This document shows positions 27,110 through 37,080 of a stretch of 44,257 nucleotides of DNA, in pieces. Position numbers and translations under genes: made by a program. The stretch spans positions 1-44,257 of the forward strand of contig JAPOST010000005.1 in assembly GCA_026709535.1 (NCBI GenBank), read 5' to 3'. How positions within the stretch are numbered: the stretch's first letter is position 1; every line of letters begins with the position of its first letter. The DNA comes from Rhodospirillaceae bacterium. Lineage in GTDB: Bacteria > Pseudomonadota > Alphaproteobacteria > Bin65. The notes under the pieces are model-generated. The model was not told the origin of the DNA, did not search any database, and saw only the letters and a list, made by a program, of their open reading frames with translations.

Positions 27110-27145
27110 CGGTCTGCATCGCGACCGATTCATAAAGAGACCGCT

Positions 27146-28141
27146 GTGAGCAAGGAACTGCTTCATCCATCGGACGTGAAAGGCGTCAAGACCACCCAAG
27201 TCGAGGAGCAGAGCAGCCTTAACGTGGGTGGTGAACTGCGCATGGCCCGTCAGCGCAACGGTATTGACCTTGTCAAGGCAGCACAGGATCTAAAGATTCG
27301 GGAGCATTACCTTAGGGCGCTCGAAGACAGCGACCACGCTGCGCTTCCCGGGCCGCCCTACACGGTGGGTTTAGCGCGTAACTATGCAGATTATGTTGGT
27401 CTGGATGGAAGCAACATTGTCCGCCGATTCAAGGATGAAATTAAAAGGCTTGAGGTCAAGCCCAAGTTCACCCGGATCAAGCCAGTCGAGGAAAACTACT
27501 ATGCTGGCTGCGCGATTTTTTTTCTATCGCTGTTCTTGGCCACGGCAGTATATGCAGGCTGGTACTATCAAACCGTAGATGCGCGAAAACCGGCTGTTCC
27601 TGCCGACGCCGCGATACGCCAAGGCACATTTTCCGTTGCCTCAGCCTCAGCCGGCGCAGCGCGGGAAGCTCCCAAGTTTACCCCGATCAATCATGATAAG
27701 GCGCGGCCAACGGATATTGGCAATGACGCCAGTGTCTCGGCTGGCCGAACAGGCGACCAGCAAGATTCTGATCAAGGCGAAGACGCTTCTGTAATGCCTG
27801 CGCTGGATATTGGTAAAATTCCCATAGACATCAGTGTAGGCCCAGATCAGAAAATCCAGAAAGCAGCCAAACCTTCAGCAGCAACTGTAAAGTTAAAGGC
27901 TTTGGGCGTCGTTTGGCTGCGGGTGCGGAACCGGAAAACCCGGCAGGTAATCGCCGAGCGAACGATGAAGAAGGGCGAAGTCCTGATCCTGCCGAAGGAT
28001 CCGGGACTGGTCCTTGATGTCGGACGAGCCAGCCAGATCGAAATCCTGATCGGTGACCGGTCCGTCGGTACTGCCGGTCGGAGCATGCACCCCCGACATA
28101 ACCTGTCTCTACATCCGCAATGGTTGCTCCGCGGAGGATAG
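27146..28141 (+). CDS. RodZ-like membrane protein with N-terminal helix-turn-helix and C-terminal DUF4115
   Basis: The 331-residue product has a cytoplasmic HTH_25 domain (about 27-100, with GGELRMARQRNGIDLVKAAQ). One membrane helix follows (120-141), then a periplasmic Ala/Asp-rich linker and a C-terminal DUF4115 beta domain (about 248-320, with VWLRVRNRK and MKKGEVLILP). This is the domain plan of RodZ, the MreB-binding cell-shape protein, though alphaproteobacterial homologues are divergent and few are studied. The start is GTG at 27146, giving SKELLHPSD, preceded by AAGAGA. The neighbours ispG and hisS match the conserved block. A direct regulatory DNA-binding role of the HTH is not implied. 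Confidence 0.85.
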   Translation: MSKELLHPSDVKGVKTTQVEEQSSLNVGGELRMARQRNGIDLVKAAQDLKIREHYLRALEDSDHAALPGPPYTVGLARNYADYVGLDGSNIVRRFKDEIKRLEVKPKFTRIKPVEENYYAGCAIFFLSLFLATAVYAGWYYQTVDARKPAVPADAAIRQGTFSVASASAGAAREAPKFTPINHDKARPTDIGNDASVSAGRTGDQQDSDQGEDASVMPALDIGKIPIDISVGPDQKIQKAAKPSAATVKLKALGVVWLRVRNRKTRQVIAERTMKKGEVLILPKDPGLVLDVGRASQIEILIGDRSVGTAGRSMHPRHNLSLHPQWLLRGG

Positions 28142-28290
28142 CTGCCAGCCGATTGGGCGTACATCGCGATCCAAGGGCCGGTTGCTTGTTGCTGCCCAGC
28201 TGCTTACGTTAACCAAGATCAAGCAAGCCTGCCAATATAGACTAATGCGCAGTACTGCCCTCAAGGCCATGTCATGATGATACCAAACCG

Positions 28291-29391
28291 ATGAGTGTTC
28301 GCCCCTATCGCGACATCTACCGACGCAAGAGCCGCCAGATTCATGTAGGTCCTGTGCCGGTCGGCGGCGACGCGCCGATCGCGGTGCAATCAATGACCAA
28401 CACGCCAACAACGGACGTGGCGGCCACGCTGGCGCAGATCCAGGGCCTTGAAGAAGCCGGCGCCGACATCGTTCGCGTGTCTTGCCCCGACACGGCGTCG
28501 ACAGCAGCCCTGAAGGATATCGTCAAAGGTGCCCGGACACCGATCGTGGCGGACATCCACTTCCACTACAAACGGGCTATTGAAGCGGCAGAAGCTGGCG
28601 CGGCATGCCTGCGCATCAATCCAGGCAATATCGGCAACGAAAAGCGTATTCGCGAAGTAATCAAGGCGGCCAAGGATCATGGCTGCTCAATACGAATCGG
28701 CGTAAATGCCGGGTCTCTGGAGCGCGACCTTCTGGAGAAGTATGGCGAGCCCTGCCCTGACGCGATGCTGGAATCGGCCCAGCGACATATCCGGATTCTT
28801 GAAGATAATGACTTCTTCGAGTTCAAGATCAGCTGCAAGGCCTCTGACATTTTCTTGGCGGTCGCAGCCTATCAACTGCTGGCCGAAGCCTGCGACTACC
28901 CTCTGCACTTGGGCATCACCGAGGCTGGCAGTCTCGTGAGCGGCACGGTCAAGAGCAGTATCGGCATGGGGTCGTTGTTGTGGGCCGGCATCGGCGACAC
29001 GATCCGTGTATCTCTGTCGGCCGAGCCGGTCGAAGAAATCAAGGTTGGCTTTGAGATGCTGAAGGCTTTGGGCCTTCGGCATCGTGGCGTCAACGTCATT
29101 TCCTGCCCGTCCTGCGCGCGGCAGAATTTCGAGGTCATTCCCACGGTCTCGCGGCTGGAAGAACGCCTGGCCCACATCAGCACGCCGATGTCTCTCTCCG
29201 TGATCGGCTGCGTGGTCAACGGCCCGGGCGAAGCGCGCGAAACCGACGTTGGCTTGACCGGTGGCGCAAGCGGCCACCAAATTTATATCAACGGCGAGAA
29301 GCATCACGTGATGCGCGATGGCGACCTGGTCGAAAACTTGGTTGAACTGGTCGAGCGCAAGGCCGCCGAACTGGAGGCCGAGAAGGCATAG
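28291..29391 (+). CDS. ispG: 4-hydroxy-3-methylbut-2-en-1-yl diphosphate synthase (IspG/GcpE)
   Basis: The 366-residue product is the iron-sulfur enzyme that converts MEcPP to HMBPP, the penultimate MEP-pathway step. The three cluster cysteines are Cys272 and Cys275 in [10 protein letters not shown] and Cys307 in [14 protein letters not shown], with the fourth ligand-position Glu314. The N-terminal TIM barrel carries [14 protein letters not shown] and VRVSCPD. Length is that of the compact bacterial two-domain form. The ATG at 28291 has only a weak upstream purine stretch. It works with dxs and ispA, both in this window but in another operon. hisS follows after about 50 bases. Confidence 0.97.
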   Translation: MSVRPYRDIYRRKSRQIHVGPVPVGGDAPIAVQSMTNTPTTDVAATLAQIQGLEEAGADIVRVSCPDTASTAALKDIVKGARTPIVADIHFHYKRAIEAAEAGAACLRINPGNIGNEKRIREVIKAAKDHGCSIRIGVNAGSLERDLLEKYGEPCPDAMLESAQRHIRILEDNDFFEFKISCKASDIFLAVAAYQLLAEACDYPLHLGITEAGSLVSGTVKSSIGMGSLLWAGIGDTIRVSLSAEPVEEIKVGFEMLKALGLRHRGVNVISCPSCARQNFEVIPTVSRLEERLAHISTPMSLSVIGCVVNGPGEARETDVGLTGGASGHQIYINGEKHHVMRDGDLVENLVELVERKAAELEAEKA

Positions 29392-29444
29392 GCGCCTGTG
29401 CCGACGGCAGAATGACCGTCACCTCTTTTCGAGACGCCTTTATC

Positions 29445-30689
29445 ATGTCCAAACTCCAACCGATTCGCGGGACGCATGACTTGCTGCCTGACGCCATGCG
29501 GCGGCATCGCCATGTTGTCGATGCAGCGGAAGGGGCAGTCGGACGCTACGGCTACGAATTCATGGCCACGCCGGTTTTCGAGGCAACCGACGTGTTTGCC
29601 CGGACACTGGGCGAAACGTCGGATGTCGTGACGAAGGAGATGTACACCTTCGAGACCAAAGGCGGCGACAGCATCACGTTGCGGCCAGAAAACACGGCGG
29701 GTGTCGCCAGGTCAGTGATTTCCAACGGCCTGCAACAAAACCTCCCGCTGAAATACTTCTATGCCGGTCCGATGTTTCGCCATGAACGGCCGCAAAAGGG
29801 GCGCCAGCGGCAGTTCCACCAGATCGGTATCGAACTGATTGGCGTAGCGCAACCGCTAGGCGACGTCGAAGTGATCGCCGCCGGTGCAGCCGTGCTGGAT
29901 GCCCTCGGAGTCAAGGACCATGCGAAGCTGGAGTTGAACACGCTGGGCGATACCGAAAGCCGAGCGGCGTATCGTGACGAACTAGTCGCCTATCTGTCCC
30001 GGTTCGAGGCCGACTTGTCGGAGGATAGTCGCCGCCGGCTAAACAATAATCCGCTGCGCATTCTGGATTCGAAGAATGTCCGCGACCGGGAGATCGTCGC
30101 CAACGCGCCGGCATTCAGCAACTCCTTGACCGGTGAGGCTAGGGCGTGGTTCGACGCGGTCAAATCCGGTCTTGACGCCATCGGGATTGCCTATGACTTG
30201 AATGAACGACTGGTGCGCGGGCTAGACTATTATTGCCACTCTGCGTTCGAGTTCACGACCACGGCGCTGGGCGCCCAGGGAGCCTTGATCGCCGGCGGCC
30301 GTTACGATGGCTTGATTGCCCAGATGGGCGGGCCAGACACGCCCGGCGTTGGATGGGCAGGCGGAATCGAGCGGCTGGCGATGCTGGCGAAGGGCGACTG
30401 GCGGGCGCCGCGGCCAATCGCATTGGTGCCGATTGGCGCCGCGGCCGAAACGGCGGCGCTGCCGCTGGCGGAGCGGTTGCGCGCCGCCGGATATCGAATT
30501 GATCTGGGCTTCAGCGGGAACGTCAAGAAACGCATGAAAAGCGCAAACCACGCGCGGGCGCGGGCCGCAGTGCTGGTCGGCAATGACGAACTGGCTGCCG
30601 GGAAGGCGACTATACGGGACCTGGATAGTGGCGATCAGAGCGAAGCGAGGCTCGAGTCGCTCACCCATGCACTTGCTCCGTTTCGGTAG
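29445..30689 (+). CDS. hisS: Histidyl-tRNA synthetase
   Basis: The 414-residue product charges tRNA-His. It is a class II synthetase with LQPIRGTHDLLP at the start, motif 2 in FRHERPQKGRQRQFHQIGIE, the histidine-specific RGLDYYCHSAFEF and AGGRYDGLI, motif 3 in GVGWAGGIERLAML, and a C-terminal anticodon-binding domain. I chose ATG 29445 (MSKLQPIRGTHD), the normal family start; the in-frame ATG at 29412 adds a non-homologous eleven residues. It lies in a same-direction run between ispG and prfA and is very likely cotranscribed. Confidence 0.96.
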   Translation: MSKLQPIRGTHDLLPDAMRRHRHVVDAAEGAVGRYGYEFMATPVFEATDVFARTLGETSDVVTKEMYTFETKGGDSITLRPENTAGVARSVISNGLQQNLPLKYFYAGPMFRHERPQKGRQRQFHQIGIELIGVAQPLGDVEVIAAGAAVLDALGVKDHAKLELNTLGDTESRAAYRDELVAYLSRFEADLSEDSRRRLNNNPLRILDSKNVRDREIVANAPAFSNSLTGEARAWFDAVKSGLDAIGIAYDLNERLVRGLDYYCHSAFEFTTTALGAQGALIAGGRYDGLIAQMGGPDTPGVGWAGGIERLAMLAKGDWRAPRPIALVPIGAAAETAALPLAERLRAAGYRIDLGFSGNVKKRMKSANHARARAAVLVGNDELAAGKATIRDLDSGDQSEARLESLTHALAPFR

Positions 30690-30742
30690 TATGGGGATAT
30701 TGAACCCGTCCGCCCTTTTTCTCTGCCTCCAGAACCTGTCCG

Positions 30743-31846
30743 ATGAACTTCAACGTCACCTTGGAAGCGGTCTTGGACCGCCATCTCGAAATCGAGAAGC
30801 TGATGTCCGCTGGCGCAGCGGAAAACCCGCAGGAATTCGCTCGGCTTGCAAAGGAGCATTCGGATTTGAAACAGGTCGTTTCGTGCATTCGCAAACTGAA
30901 GGACACGCAAAACGAAATGGCAGATCTGGGAGAACTGATCGCCGATCCGAGTACCGAAACCGAGATGAAGGAAATGGCCGAGGCCGAGTTCCTGGACTTG
31001 AAGGCGCAAATTCCCGATCTGGAGTCCAAGCTTCAGCGGTTGCTGCTACCAAAGAACGAAGCAGATGCCAAGAACGCGATTCTGGAAATCCGCGCCGGCA
31101 CGGGCGGCGACGAGGCCGCGCTTTTCGCTGGTGACCTTTACAGGATGTACCAGCGCTATGCCGAAAAACATGGCTGGAAGCTGGAATCACTGCACATGAG
31201 CGACACCGGCATCGGTGGCATCAAGGAAGTGCAGGCATCAATTACCGGTCACAATGTGTTTGCGCGCTTGAAGTATGAAAGCGGCGTCCACAGGGTACAG
31301 CGGGTGCCGGAAACGGAAGCTGGCGGACGCATTCATACGTCGGCCGCGACAGTCGCTGTACTGCCGGAGGCTGAAGACGTCGATATCGCGATTCACGACA
31401 ACGACCTGCGGGTCGATGTGTATCGATCCAGCGGACCAGGTGGCCAGTCCGTTAACACGACAGACAGCGCGGTACGGATCACCCATATCCCGACCGGCAT
31501 CGTTGTCGCGATCCAAGACGAGAAATCTCAACACAAGAACAAAGCCAAGGCCCTGAAAATCCTGCGGGCGCGCCTTTACGAAGCGGAGCGTAATGCGCTG
31601 GACGCTGACCGCGCAGCGGCTCGGAAAAGCCAGGTCGGTAGCGGCGACCGGTCAGAACGGATCCGGACCTACAATTTCCCGCAAGGACGAGTGACTGATC
31701 ACCGAATCAACCTCACACTTCACAAGATCAATCAGATTCTTGCCGGCGAGGCGCTGGACGAGATTGTCGACGCGCTAACCACCCAAGACGAGGCAGAACG
31801 GTTGGCAGCCTTGAATGAAAACGGCAAGGAGGACGCCGCCGCGTGA
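30743..31846 (+). CDS. prfA: Peptide chain release factor 1
   Basis: The 367-residue product recognises UAA and UAG and triggers peptide release. The catalytic GGQ motif is at residues 233-235 in [20 protein letters not shown]. The stop-codon recognition domain includes [20 protein letters not shown]. The C-terminal region has [20 protein letters not shown]. It is slightly longer than many homologues (about 355-360). The glutamine of GGQ is methylated by PrmC, encoded 36 bases downstream, so enzyme and substrate are cotranscribed. Confidence 0.97.
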   Translation: MNFNVTLEAVLDRHLEIEKLMSAGAAENPQEFARLAKEHSDLKQVVSCIRKLKDTQNEMADLGELIADPSTETEMKEMAEAEFLDLKAQIPDLESKLQRLLLPKNEADAKNAILEIRAGTGGDEAALFAGDLYRMYQRYAEKHGWKLESLHMSDTGIGGIKEVQASITGHNVFARLKYESGVHRVQRVPETEAGGRIHTSAATVAVLPEAEDVDIAIHDNDLRVDVYRSSGPGGQSVNTTDSAVRITHIPTGIVVAIQDEKSQHKNKAKALKILRARLYEAERNALDADRAAARKSQVGSGDRSERIRTYNFPQGRVTDHRINLTLHKINQILAGEALDEIVDALTTQDEAERLAALNENGKEDAAA

Positions 31847-31882
31847 TCCGCGACAAGCGCCCAGGACAGGAAAACGGCGACC

Positions 31883-32734
31883 ATGATCGGTGCGGGACAG
31901 GCAGTACGGGAAGCAGAACGCCGCTTTACGGCTGCCGGCATCGAGTCTGCTCGGCTGGATGCCGTGTTGCTGGTCGCTTTTGCAGCGCAGTTGACACCTG
32001 ATGCCGTGCGCGCCAATCCGGCCAGGCCGTTGGCGCCAGATGCCGAAGGTCAGCTGGTCACTCTGCTGCGAAAGCGGGCGCAAGACAGGGTTCCGGTTTC
32101 TCGTCTGATCGGCAAGCGCGAGTTCTGGAGCTTGCCTTTTTCACTATCTCCGGCAGTGCTGGATCCCCGGCCTGATTCCGAAACGTTGGTGGAAGCGGTC
32201 ATCAGGCATACCGAAAACTGCGCGGCGCCGATGGCTGTATTTGACCTTGGCGTCGGCACCGGGTGTCTGTTGCTGGCGCTCCTGACAGAGTTTCCGAACG
32301 CAACCGGAAAAGGCTCCGATATCGACGCCGACGCCATCGCAATCGCTCAGGGAAATGCTCGAAACTTGAAGTTGGCGGGCCGGGTAGATTTCTTGGCTGG
32401 CGATGGCCTCGCTGATCAGACCGGTCCGTTCGACTGGATTGTCACCAACCCGCCCTACATCCCGTCCGTCGATCTTGTCACTCTGATGCCGGAAGTACGC
32501 AATCATGATCCGGTACATGCGCTGGACGGCGGCGCCGATGGCCTTGAGGTTTTCCGTAAGATTACTCCGCATCTTGCGACGCGGTTGAGACCGGGCGGGC
32601 GTGTCGCGGCGGAGTTTGGTGATGGGCAGGCGGCCGCCGTCAAGGAACTGTTTTCGGCCAATGATCTGGTCTGTCTGGAGATCGTTAGAGACCTTTCCGG
32701 TCGCGAGCGCGTCATTGTTGCCGAAACCGCTTAA
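31883..32734 (+). CDS. prmC: Release factor glutamine N5-methyltransferase (HemK)
   Basis: The 283-residue product methylates the GGQ glutamine of release factors. It has the SAM loop DLGVGTGCLLLALL and the substrate-amide motif NPPY at residues 189-192 (VTNPPYIPSVDL). The N-terminal helical release-factor-binding domain contains RLIGKREFW. It directly follows prfA. A perfect 7-bp hairpin (stem 32726-32732 with 32737-32743, loop AAAA) spans the stop codon but has no T-tract, so it is not a standard terminator. The start at 31883 is the first ATG after prfA that restores the normal N-terminus. Confidence 0.95.
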   Translation: MIGAGQAVREAERRFTAAGIESARLDAVLLVAFAAQLTPDAVRANPARPLAPDAEGQLVTLLRKRAQDRVPVSRLIGKREFWSLPFSLSPAVLDPRPDSETLVEAVIRHTENCAAPMAVFDLGVGTGCLLLALLTEFPNATGKGSDIDADAIAIAQGNARNLKLAGRVDFLAGDGLADQTGPFDWIVTNPPYIPSVDLVTLMPEVRNHDPVHALDGGADGLEVFRKITPHLATRLRPGGRVAAEFGDGQAAAVKELFSANDLVCLEIVRDLSGRERVIVAETA

Positions 32735-33004
32735 AAAAGCGGTGGCACAGTCTGGGCAACTCTGTTATCATCTCTCTGACTTTGCCAATAAGGCGACCAT
32801 AGAGCTTCGCGGCAAGGTAGCAAAACAGTTTCCGCATCGTGACAGGTTCAGAATGGACGCGTTACTGCGCCCAACAGGAAGATGTCGACGATCCGGCTTT
32901 TTACTGCTCCCGAGTGTTACCGGCCATTAAATGACGCGCCACACGATACGCCGCCGATCGAGTCGTCCAACCCCAATCAAGGAATCAGACCTATCCAAGG
33001 CAAG

Positions 33005-33730
33005 ATGAGACAAAACAACAATCAGCGCCGCGGTCGCGGTCGTAACAACCAGAATCGCCGGCCGGGTCGCAACCAGTCATTTGACAGCAACGGCCCCAGC
33101 GTACGCTTGCGCGGCACCGCCGCACAGCTTCACGACAGATATCAGGCTCTGGCGCGCGATGCGACGTCGGCGGGGGACCGAGTAGTGGCTGAAAATTATC
33201 ACCAGCATGCCGATCACTATTACCGGGTCATGATCGCGCTCAACCCGCCGACGGAGCGGAATGACGAGCGGCAACCGGGCGTCAGCGAGGATGGCGATGC
33301 GCAAACCAGCGAGCACCGCAATCGCGTTGATCGGCGGGATAATCGCAACCGCCACAGCCGGGACCGCCAGGAAGACAGCACAGAGCAGCCAGCAGAAGCC
33401 GCCAACTCGGGCGAAGCCTCTGCCGGCGCGGAAAGCGAATCGAAGATCCGTGACCGTCGACAGACGGTACGGCGCCAAGATTCGGACCCGCGGCGGCGTA
33501 ATACGAACAAGCACGGCGAAGCGCGGCCGGGCGATGAACCATTAGACAAAGGCTTGCACCGGATGCTGGGCAGCAACGGTGATGGCGCCGCAGACGGTGA
33601 GACGACCAATGGCGCCGCCCCACCGGAGATGACAGAGTCGGCCTCGACCGACACCGAGGCCGAAAAGGACGTGTCTAAACCGCGGCGTGCCCAGCGCAAG
33701 ACCGCCGGTGACAGCGCAGAAGCGGAGTAG
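33005..33730 (+). CDS. DUF4167 protein, low-complexity and RNA-binding-like
   Basis: The 241-residue product starts MRQNNNQRRGRGRNNQNRR, followed by the compact conserved DUF4167 core (SVRLRGTAAQLHDRYQALAR to ENYHQHADHYYRVMIALNP, about 31-82). The rest is a long charged, disordered tail rich in Asp, Arg, Glu and Ala. The family is known from alphaproteobacteria and has no established function. The Arg/Asn/Gly-rich N-terminus suggests RNA binding, which is inference. The start at 33005 has AAGG five bases upstream; the longer frame from 32882 is not conserved-looking. It closes the lysC-to-prmC block and converges on the MOSC gene. Confidence 0.88.
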   Translation: MRQNNNQRRGRGRNNQNRRPGRNQSFDSNGPSVRLRGTAAQLHDRYQALARDATSAGDRVVAENYHQHADHYYRVMIALNPPTERNDERQPGVSEDGDAQTSEHRNRVDRRDNRNRHSRDRQEDSTEQPAEAANSGEASAGAESESKIRDRRQTVRRQDSDPRRRNTNKHGEARPGDEPLDKGLHRMLGSNGDGAADGETTNGAAPPEMTESASTDTEAEKDVSKPRRAQRKTAGDSAEAE

Positions 33731-33763
33731 GTCGGGAGGGACCATCATCATCGACGCTGACGA

Positions 33764-34525
33764 TTAGACCCGCACCTTTGCTATGGTGTCTCCAGGCCGA
33801 ATGGTTCCGGGCTCCTTGACACTGGCATAAACCCCCATATCCGTGTGCCCCAGAGCCTCAGACAAGGTGCGTACGATATTCAGGTCGCGCTGGGCGGTGC
33901 GGGGATTGACGCCGGTGGCCGCACAACGGCCGATCCTCTCTTCGACCTTAAGCCGCGCCGTACCAATGACAATTTCTTCTCCAATCCAGTCGAACTCGCC
34001 CCAGGCAGGCAGACCTTCAAAAACGATATTGCCGCGGAACCGCGCCGGATCGACCGGCTGTCGCACCACACGCTCCAGGTACCGCGCACTCTCGACATTG
34101 ATCAGGGACACGAAAGGCACAGGCACATCGGTGAGTGAGTTTTCACGCGCCTGGGCGAGACGGAAAGGCCCGTTGGCAACGTCACCCAAGAAGGCTGACA
34201 AAAACTGCTCAATGACTGCTCGGCCAGCCGAAGATGCAGGATCGCCACCAACGACCCGCTTGCCCGCACGACAGATTTCCAGGTGCTTGTCCTCGTCGAG
34301 GAGCGCCCGGAGGTTAGCGAGTTTTTCAACCCGACTGAGGTTGACGAAATCAGTCTTGGGCCGCCAGTCGGGCGCAGTGGAATCCCAGGCCGACGTCTTG
34401 TGGACAATTGCAAACTCCCGATCGCCGGGAAATATGGCTTCGGGCGAGAGCGAGACCGTGGCCAGGCGCTCGCCCAGCATGCTTTTGACTGGAAAACGAT
34501 AAAGGCCGGAAACGGTTGCCGTCAT
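33764..34525 (-). CDS. MOSC-domain protein (MOSC_N plus MOSC)
   Basis: The 253-residue product has an N-terminal MOSC_N beta-barrel beginning VSGLYRFPVKSMLGERL and a C-terminal MOSC domain with GRCAATGVNPRTAQRDLNIV and GVYASVKEPGTIRPGD. The cysteine in GRCAAT is the conserved MOSC cysteine. The family is related to the molybdenum-cofactor sulfurase C-terminus and includes YcbX-like proteins that pass electrons or sulfur to Moco-dependent N-hydroxylate reduction. No Moco enzyme is adjacent, so its partner is unknown. It is divergent from the FAD-dependent oxidoreductase gene, about 107 bases away. Confidence 0.87.
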   Translation of the reverse strand: MTATVSGLYRFPVKSMLGERLATVSLSPEAIFPGDREFAIVHKTSAWDSTAPDWRPKTDFVNLSRVEKLANLRALLDEDKHLEICRAGKRVVGGDPASSAGRAVIEQFLSAFLGDVANGPFRLAQARENSLTDVPVPFVSLINVESARYLERVVRQPVDPARFRGNIVFEGLPAWGEFDWIGEEIVIGTARLKVEERIGRCAATGVNPRTAQRDLNIVRTLSEALGHTDMGVYASVKEPGTIRPGDTIAKVRV

Positions 34526-34632
34526 GGTGGTGAGGTCAGGTTATTGAAGCAGATGATGATGTAGGCACATCATCGCGACCTCGGCAATTCCATCGAACTG
34601 TCACACGAAGATCTCCCAAATATTGCAAGCAC

Positions 34633-36054
34633 ATGAAACCCGACGACTCACCTGTCTCGTTTCTCGACTCGCCGCCCATGTTTGAGGTGACAACCGATGT
34701 GCTGGTGATCGGTGCCGGCGCGTGTGGATTGATCGCCGCCCTGACGGCGCAAGAGCATGGGGCGACGGTGATTGTTCTGGAGCGTGACAGCGTTCCGGCC
34801 GGATCGACATCGCTATCGTCCGGTATGATTCCAGCCTGTAAAACCCGATTGCAGGCGGATGCTGGCGTGGACGACAGCGTCGAACGCTTAAGCGCCGACA
34901 TCATGGCCAAGAATCATGATGGGGCCAATCCGACTGTTGTCAGAGCCATCTGTCGGGAAGTGGGCCCAACAGTCGATTGGTTGGTCGACAAGCACGATAT
35001 CCCATTGAGGCTGGTGGATGGTTTTCTGTACCCGGGCCACACCGTTCGACGCATGCACGCACCGCCTGGCCGAACCGGCGCCGAATTGATTGGCGCGTTG
35101 ACAACGGCGGCAGCGCGCGCGGTGATCGACATCATCACCGACGCCCGCGTCGATCAGATTATTGCTGCGCAAGACGGAACGGTGGCGGGTGTCCGATTCC
35201 AGAGACCGGACGGACAATTGGAAGAACTGGGTTGTCGAGCCTTGATACTGGCCTGCAGCGGCTTTGGCGGGAATGCTGCCATGGTGGCGGAACACTTGCC
35301 GGAAATGGCAGAGGCACTTTATTTCGGCCATACAGGCAACCAGGGTGATGCGGTCCGTTGGGGGATGGCGCTAGGCGCTGCAACTGGCGATATGACCGCG
35401 TATCAGGGCCATGGCTCCGTCGCCATTCCGCATGGAGCGCTGATCACCTGGGCGCTCATGATGGAGGGTGCGATCCAGGTTAATAGTCACGGAGAGCGGT
35501 TTTCCGACGAACATGGCGGTTACAGCGAACAGGCGGTCCATGTTCTGGCGCAGGCTGACGGGATTGCGTGGAACATCTTCGACACGCGCTTGGATCGCCT
35601 GGGCCGGAACTTTGACGATTACCGGGCTGCGGCTGATGCTGGCGCAGTGCTGTGGGCCAGTACGCTTGACGATCTGGTCGCCGCGACCGGCCTGCCGGCA
35701 GGGCCGCTCAGCGTTACGCTGGATCAGGCTGCCCGCTGTGCAATCGGCGCCGAAACTGATCCGTTTGGTCGCGACTTCACCAAGGCTCCACCGCTTGAGC
35801 CGCCCTACTGCGCCATCCGGGTAACCGGCGCTCTTTTTCATACGCAAGGAGGATTGGAGATTGACGGAAGTGCCAGGGTCCTGCGACCGGACGGCGGTGC
35901 TCTGCCGAACCTGCTTGCTGGAGGCGGCGCGGCGCGCGGCATTTCGGGCGCGCATGTCTGGGGTTACCTGAGCGGCAACGGGTTGTTGGCCGCCACTGCT
36001 CTGGGCCGGATTGCTGGACGGGAAGCAGCCGCGCTTGCAAAACGACAAAACTGA
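34633..36054 (+). CDS. FAD_binding_2 flavoprotein dehydrogenase/reductase
   Basis: The 473-residue product belongs to the fumarate reductase/3-ketosteroid-dehydrogenase-like flavoproteins. The dinucleotide loop is VIGAGACGLIAAL (25-37), with the ribose-binding Glu50. The mid-region ALILACSGFGGNAAMV and GHTGNQGDAVRWGMALGAAT is typical. The C-terminal flavin-contact region LLAGGGAARGISG with YLSGNGLLAATALGRIAG also fits. It lacks a heme or Fe-S partner gene, so it is probably a soluble dehydrogenase or reductase; steroid-like, dicarboxylate or other substrates are all possible. ATG at 34678 (MFEVTTDVLVI) is an alternative start, and neither site has a clear ribosome-binding site. Confidence 0.85.
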   Translation: MKPDDSPVSFLDSPPMFEVTTDVLVIGAGACGLIAALTAQEHGATVIVLERDSVPAGSTSLSSGMIPACKTRLQADAGVDDSVERLSADIMAKNHDGANPTVVRAICREVGPTVDWLVDKHDIPLRLVDGFLYPGHTVRRMHAPPGRTGAELIGALTTAAARAVIDIITDARVDQIIAAQDGTVAGVRFQRPDGQLEELGCRALILACSGFGGNAAMVAEHLPEMAEALYFGHTGNQGDAVRWGMALGAATGDMTAYQGHGSVAIPHGALITWALMMEGAIQVNSHGERFSDEHGGYSEQAVHVLAQADGIAWNIFDTRLDRLGRNFDDYRAAADAGAVLWASTLDDLVAATGLPAGPLSVTLDQAARCAIGAETDPFGRDFTKAPPLEPPYCAIRVTGALFHTQGGLEIDGSARVLRPDGGALPNLLAGGGAARGISGAHVWGYLSGNGLLAATALGRIAGREAAALAKRQN

Positions 36055-36218
36055 CTCGGGCACTTCACGAATGAAGCGCTGCCGCATCCAGTTTCATGTG
36101 ATAATCGATCCGGCCAAGATGACGCTGATAGAGGAGCGCGGCCGGGACGGATGGTTTCCCGGGTTGAGTCCGGTCGACGCGAGCGCCCCAAAACTCGACC
36201 TTTCATGAAAGAGTCCGG

Positions 36219-37046
36219 CTACGATGCCACGCCCTTCCCGAGCAGAACAAGCCCGGCGAAGAACAGAAGCGCCAGGATGAGGTTGCGATACCGCTCTTCC
36301 GGCACGCGAGCGCGAATTCGGCCGCCCAAATACATGCCGACAGCCGCCGGGATCATCAGCCCTGCCGATATGAACGCAATCCGCCAGGTGACAGCCCCTT
36401 TCACTATCAGTGATGCCGACCAAGGAATCACCACGATCAACAGGACATAGCCGGATGCCTGAACAAATTCGTCCTTCTTCAGACCCAACATCTGCCACCA
36501 GGCTGCAAGCGGCGCAGCCAACGATCCGGTGGCGCCCTGAAGGACGCCGAAAACCAATCCCGCCGGAATCGACAGCCTGTTCTCCCAGAGCTTCGGAAGT
36601 GTTGGAGGAATGCGGATGATATTGATGAACACGTAGCCGCAGACGATGATGCCCAGCAATATCTCGATAACACGTGGATCAACGGCGAAAAGCAGTTCCG
36701 TCCCGACCCAGACTCCGACGGCCGCCGCGATTGCCAAGCTCGTGAACCTTTTCGTGACTGCCAAAACCCCGCCTACCTGTATGACTTGGACCAGGTTCAG
36801 AACAATCCCGGAGGCCAGAACAAACGGGATGGCGACCTTCGGCTCGATCAGGATGGACATCAACGTTATCGAGACCAAGGGTAGGCCCATGCCAAGCAGG
36901 CCCTTGACCATACCGGCCATCAAAAACGCGAGTGCGAAAAAATAAAGGATTCGAGCCTCCAAGGCACTGCCTGCGGGTCGTCCTGCGGGCCGAAACGCGA
37001 AACTCAAGCTTACCGTTTCCGGGCGGCGCGGGATAGGATGCGCCAA
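36219..37046 (-). CDS. TSUP (TauE/SafE) family membrane transporter
   Basis: The product (up to 275 residues) is a polytopic membrane protein of the sulfite/organosulfonate exporter-like family. It has the two-half structure with LMAGMVKGLLGMGLPLVSI near the N-terminus and GLVFGVLQGATGSLAAPLA in the second half. These repeat motifs are the family hallmark. About seven to eight hydrophobic helices are visible. The reading frame starts with a TTG at 37046. A later TTG near residue 29 (LEARILYFF) is a candidate, and the 5' end is not certain. TSUP substrates range over sulfite, sulfoacetate and other anions. It converges on the flavoprotein gene and is divergent from the epoxide hydrolase. Confidence 0.82.
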   Translation of the reverse strand: MAHPIPRRPETVSLSFAFRPAGRPAGSALEARILYFFALAFLMAGMVKGLLGMGLPLVSITLMSILIEPKVAIPFVLASGIVLNLVQVIQVGGVLAVTKRFTSLAIAAAVGVWVGTELLFAVDPRVIEILLGIIVCGYVFINIIRIPPTLPKLWENRLSIPAGLVFGVLQGATGSLAAPLAAWWQMLGLKKDEFVQASGYVLLIVVIPWSASLIVKGAVTWRIAFISAGLMIPAAVGMYLGGRIRARVPEERYRNLILALLFFAGLVLLGKGVAS

Positions 37047-37080
37047 AGCTCACGATACAGCAGGAATATGTGAAACCAAC

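Larger units (their letters stand above)
25847..27145. other. 1.3-kb spacer with insertion relics inside a conserved gene block
   Basis: In related genomes ptsP is followed closely by other members of this block. Here 1.3 kb intervenes. It holds an IS110-type transposase scrap (26122-26220, minus), an orphan low-GC3 ORF (26270-26599), a 19-base exact tandem repeat (26901-26938) and a 57-codon ORF (26936-27109), each listed separately. The stretches 25847-26120 and 26600-26890 show nothing I can name. Confidence 0.55.

Noticed and set aside
32726-32743. Hairpin spanning the prmC stop codon as a terminator
   Set aside because: The 7-bp stem is perfect but no T-tract follows on either strand, and the next same-direction gene probably belongs to the same run.
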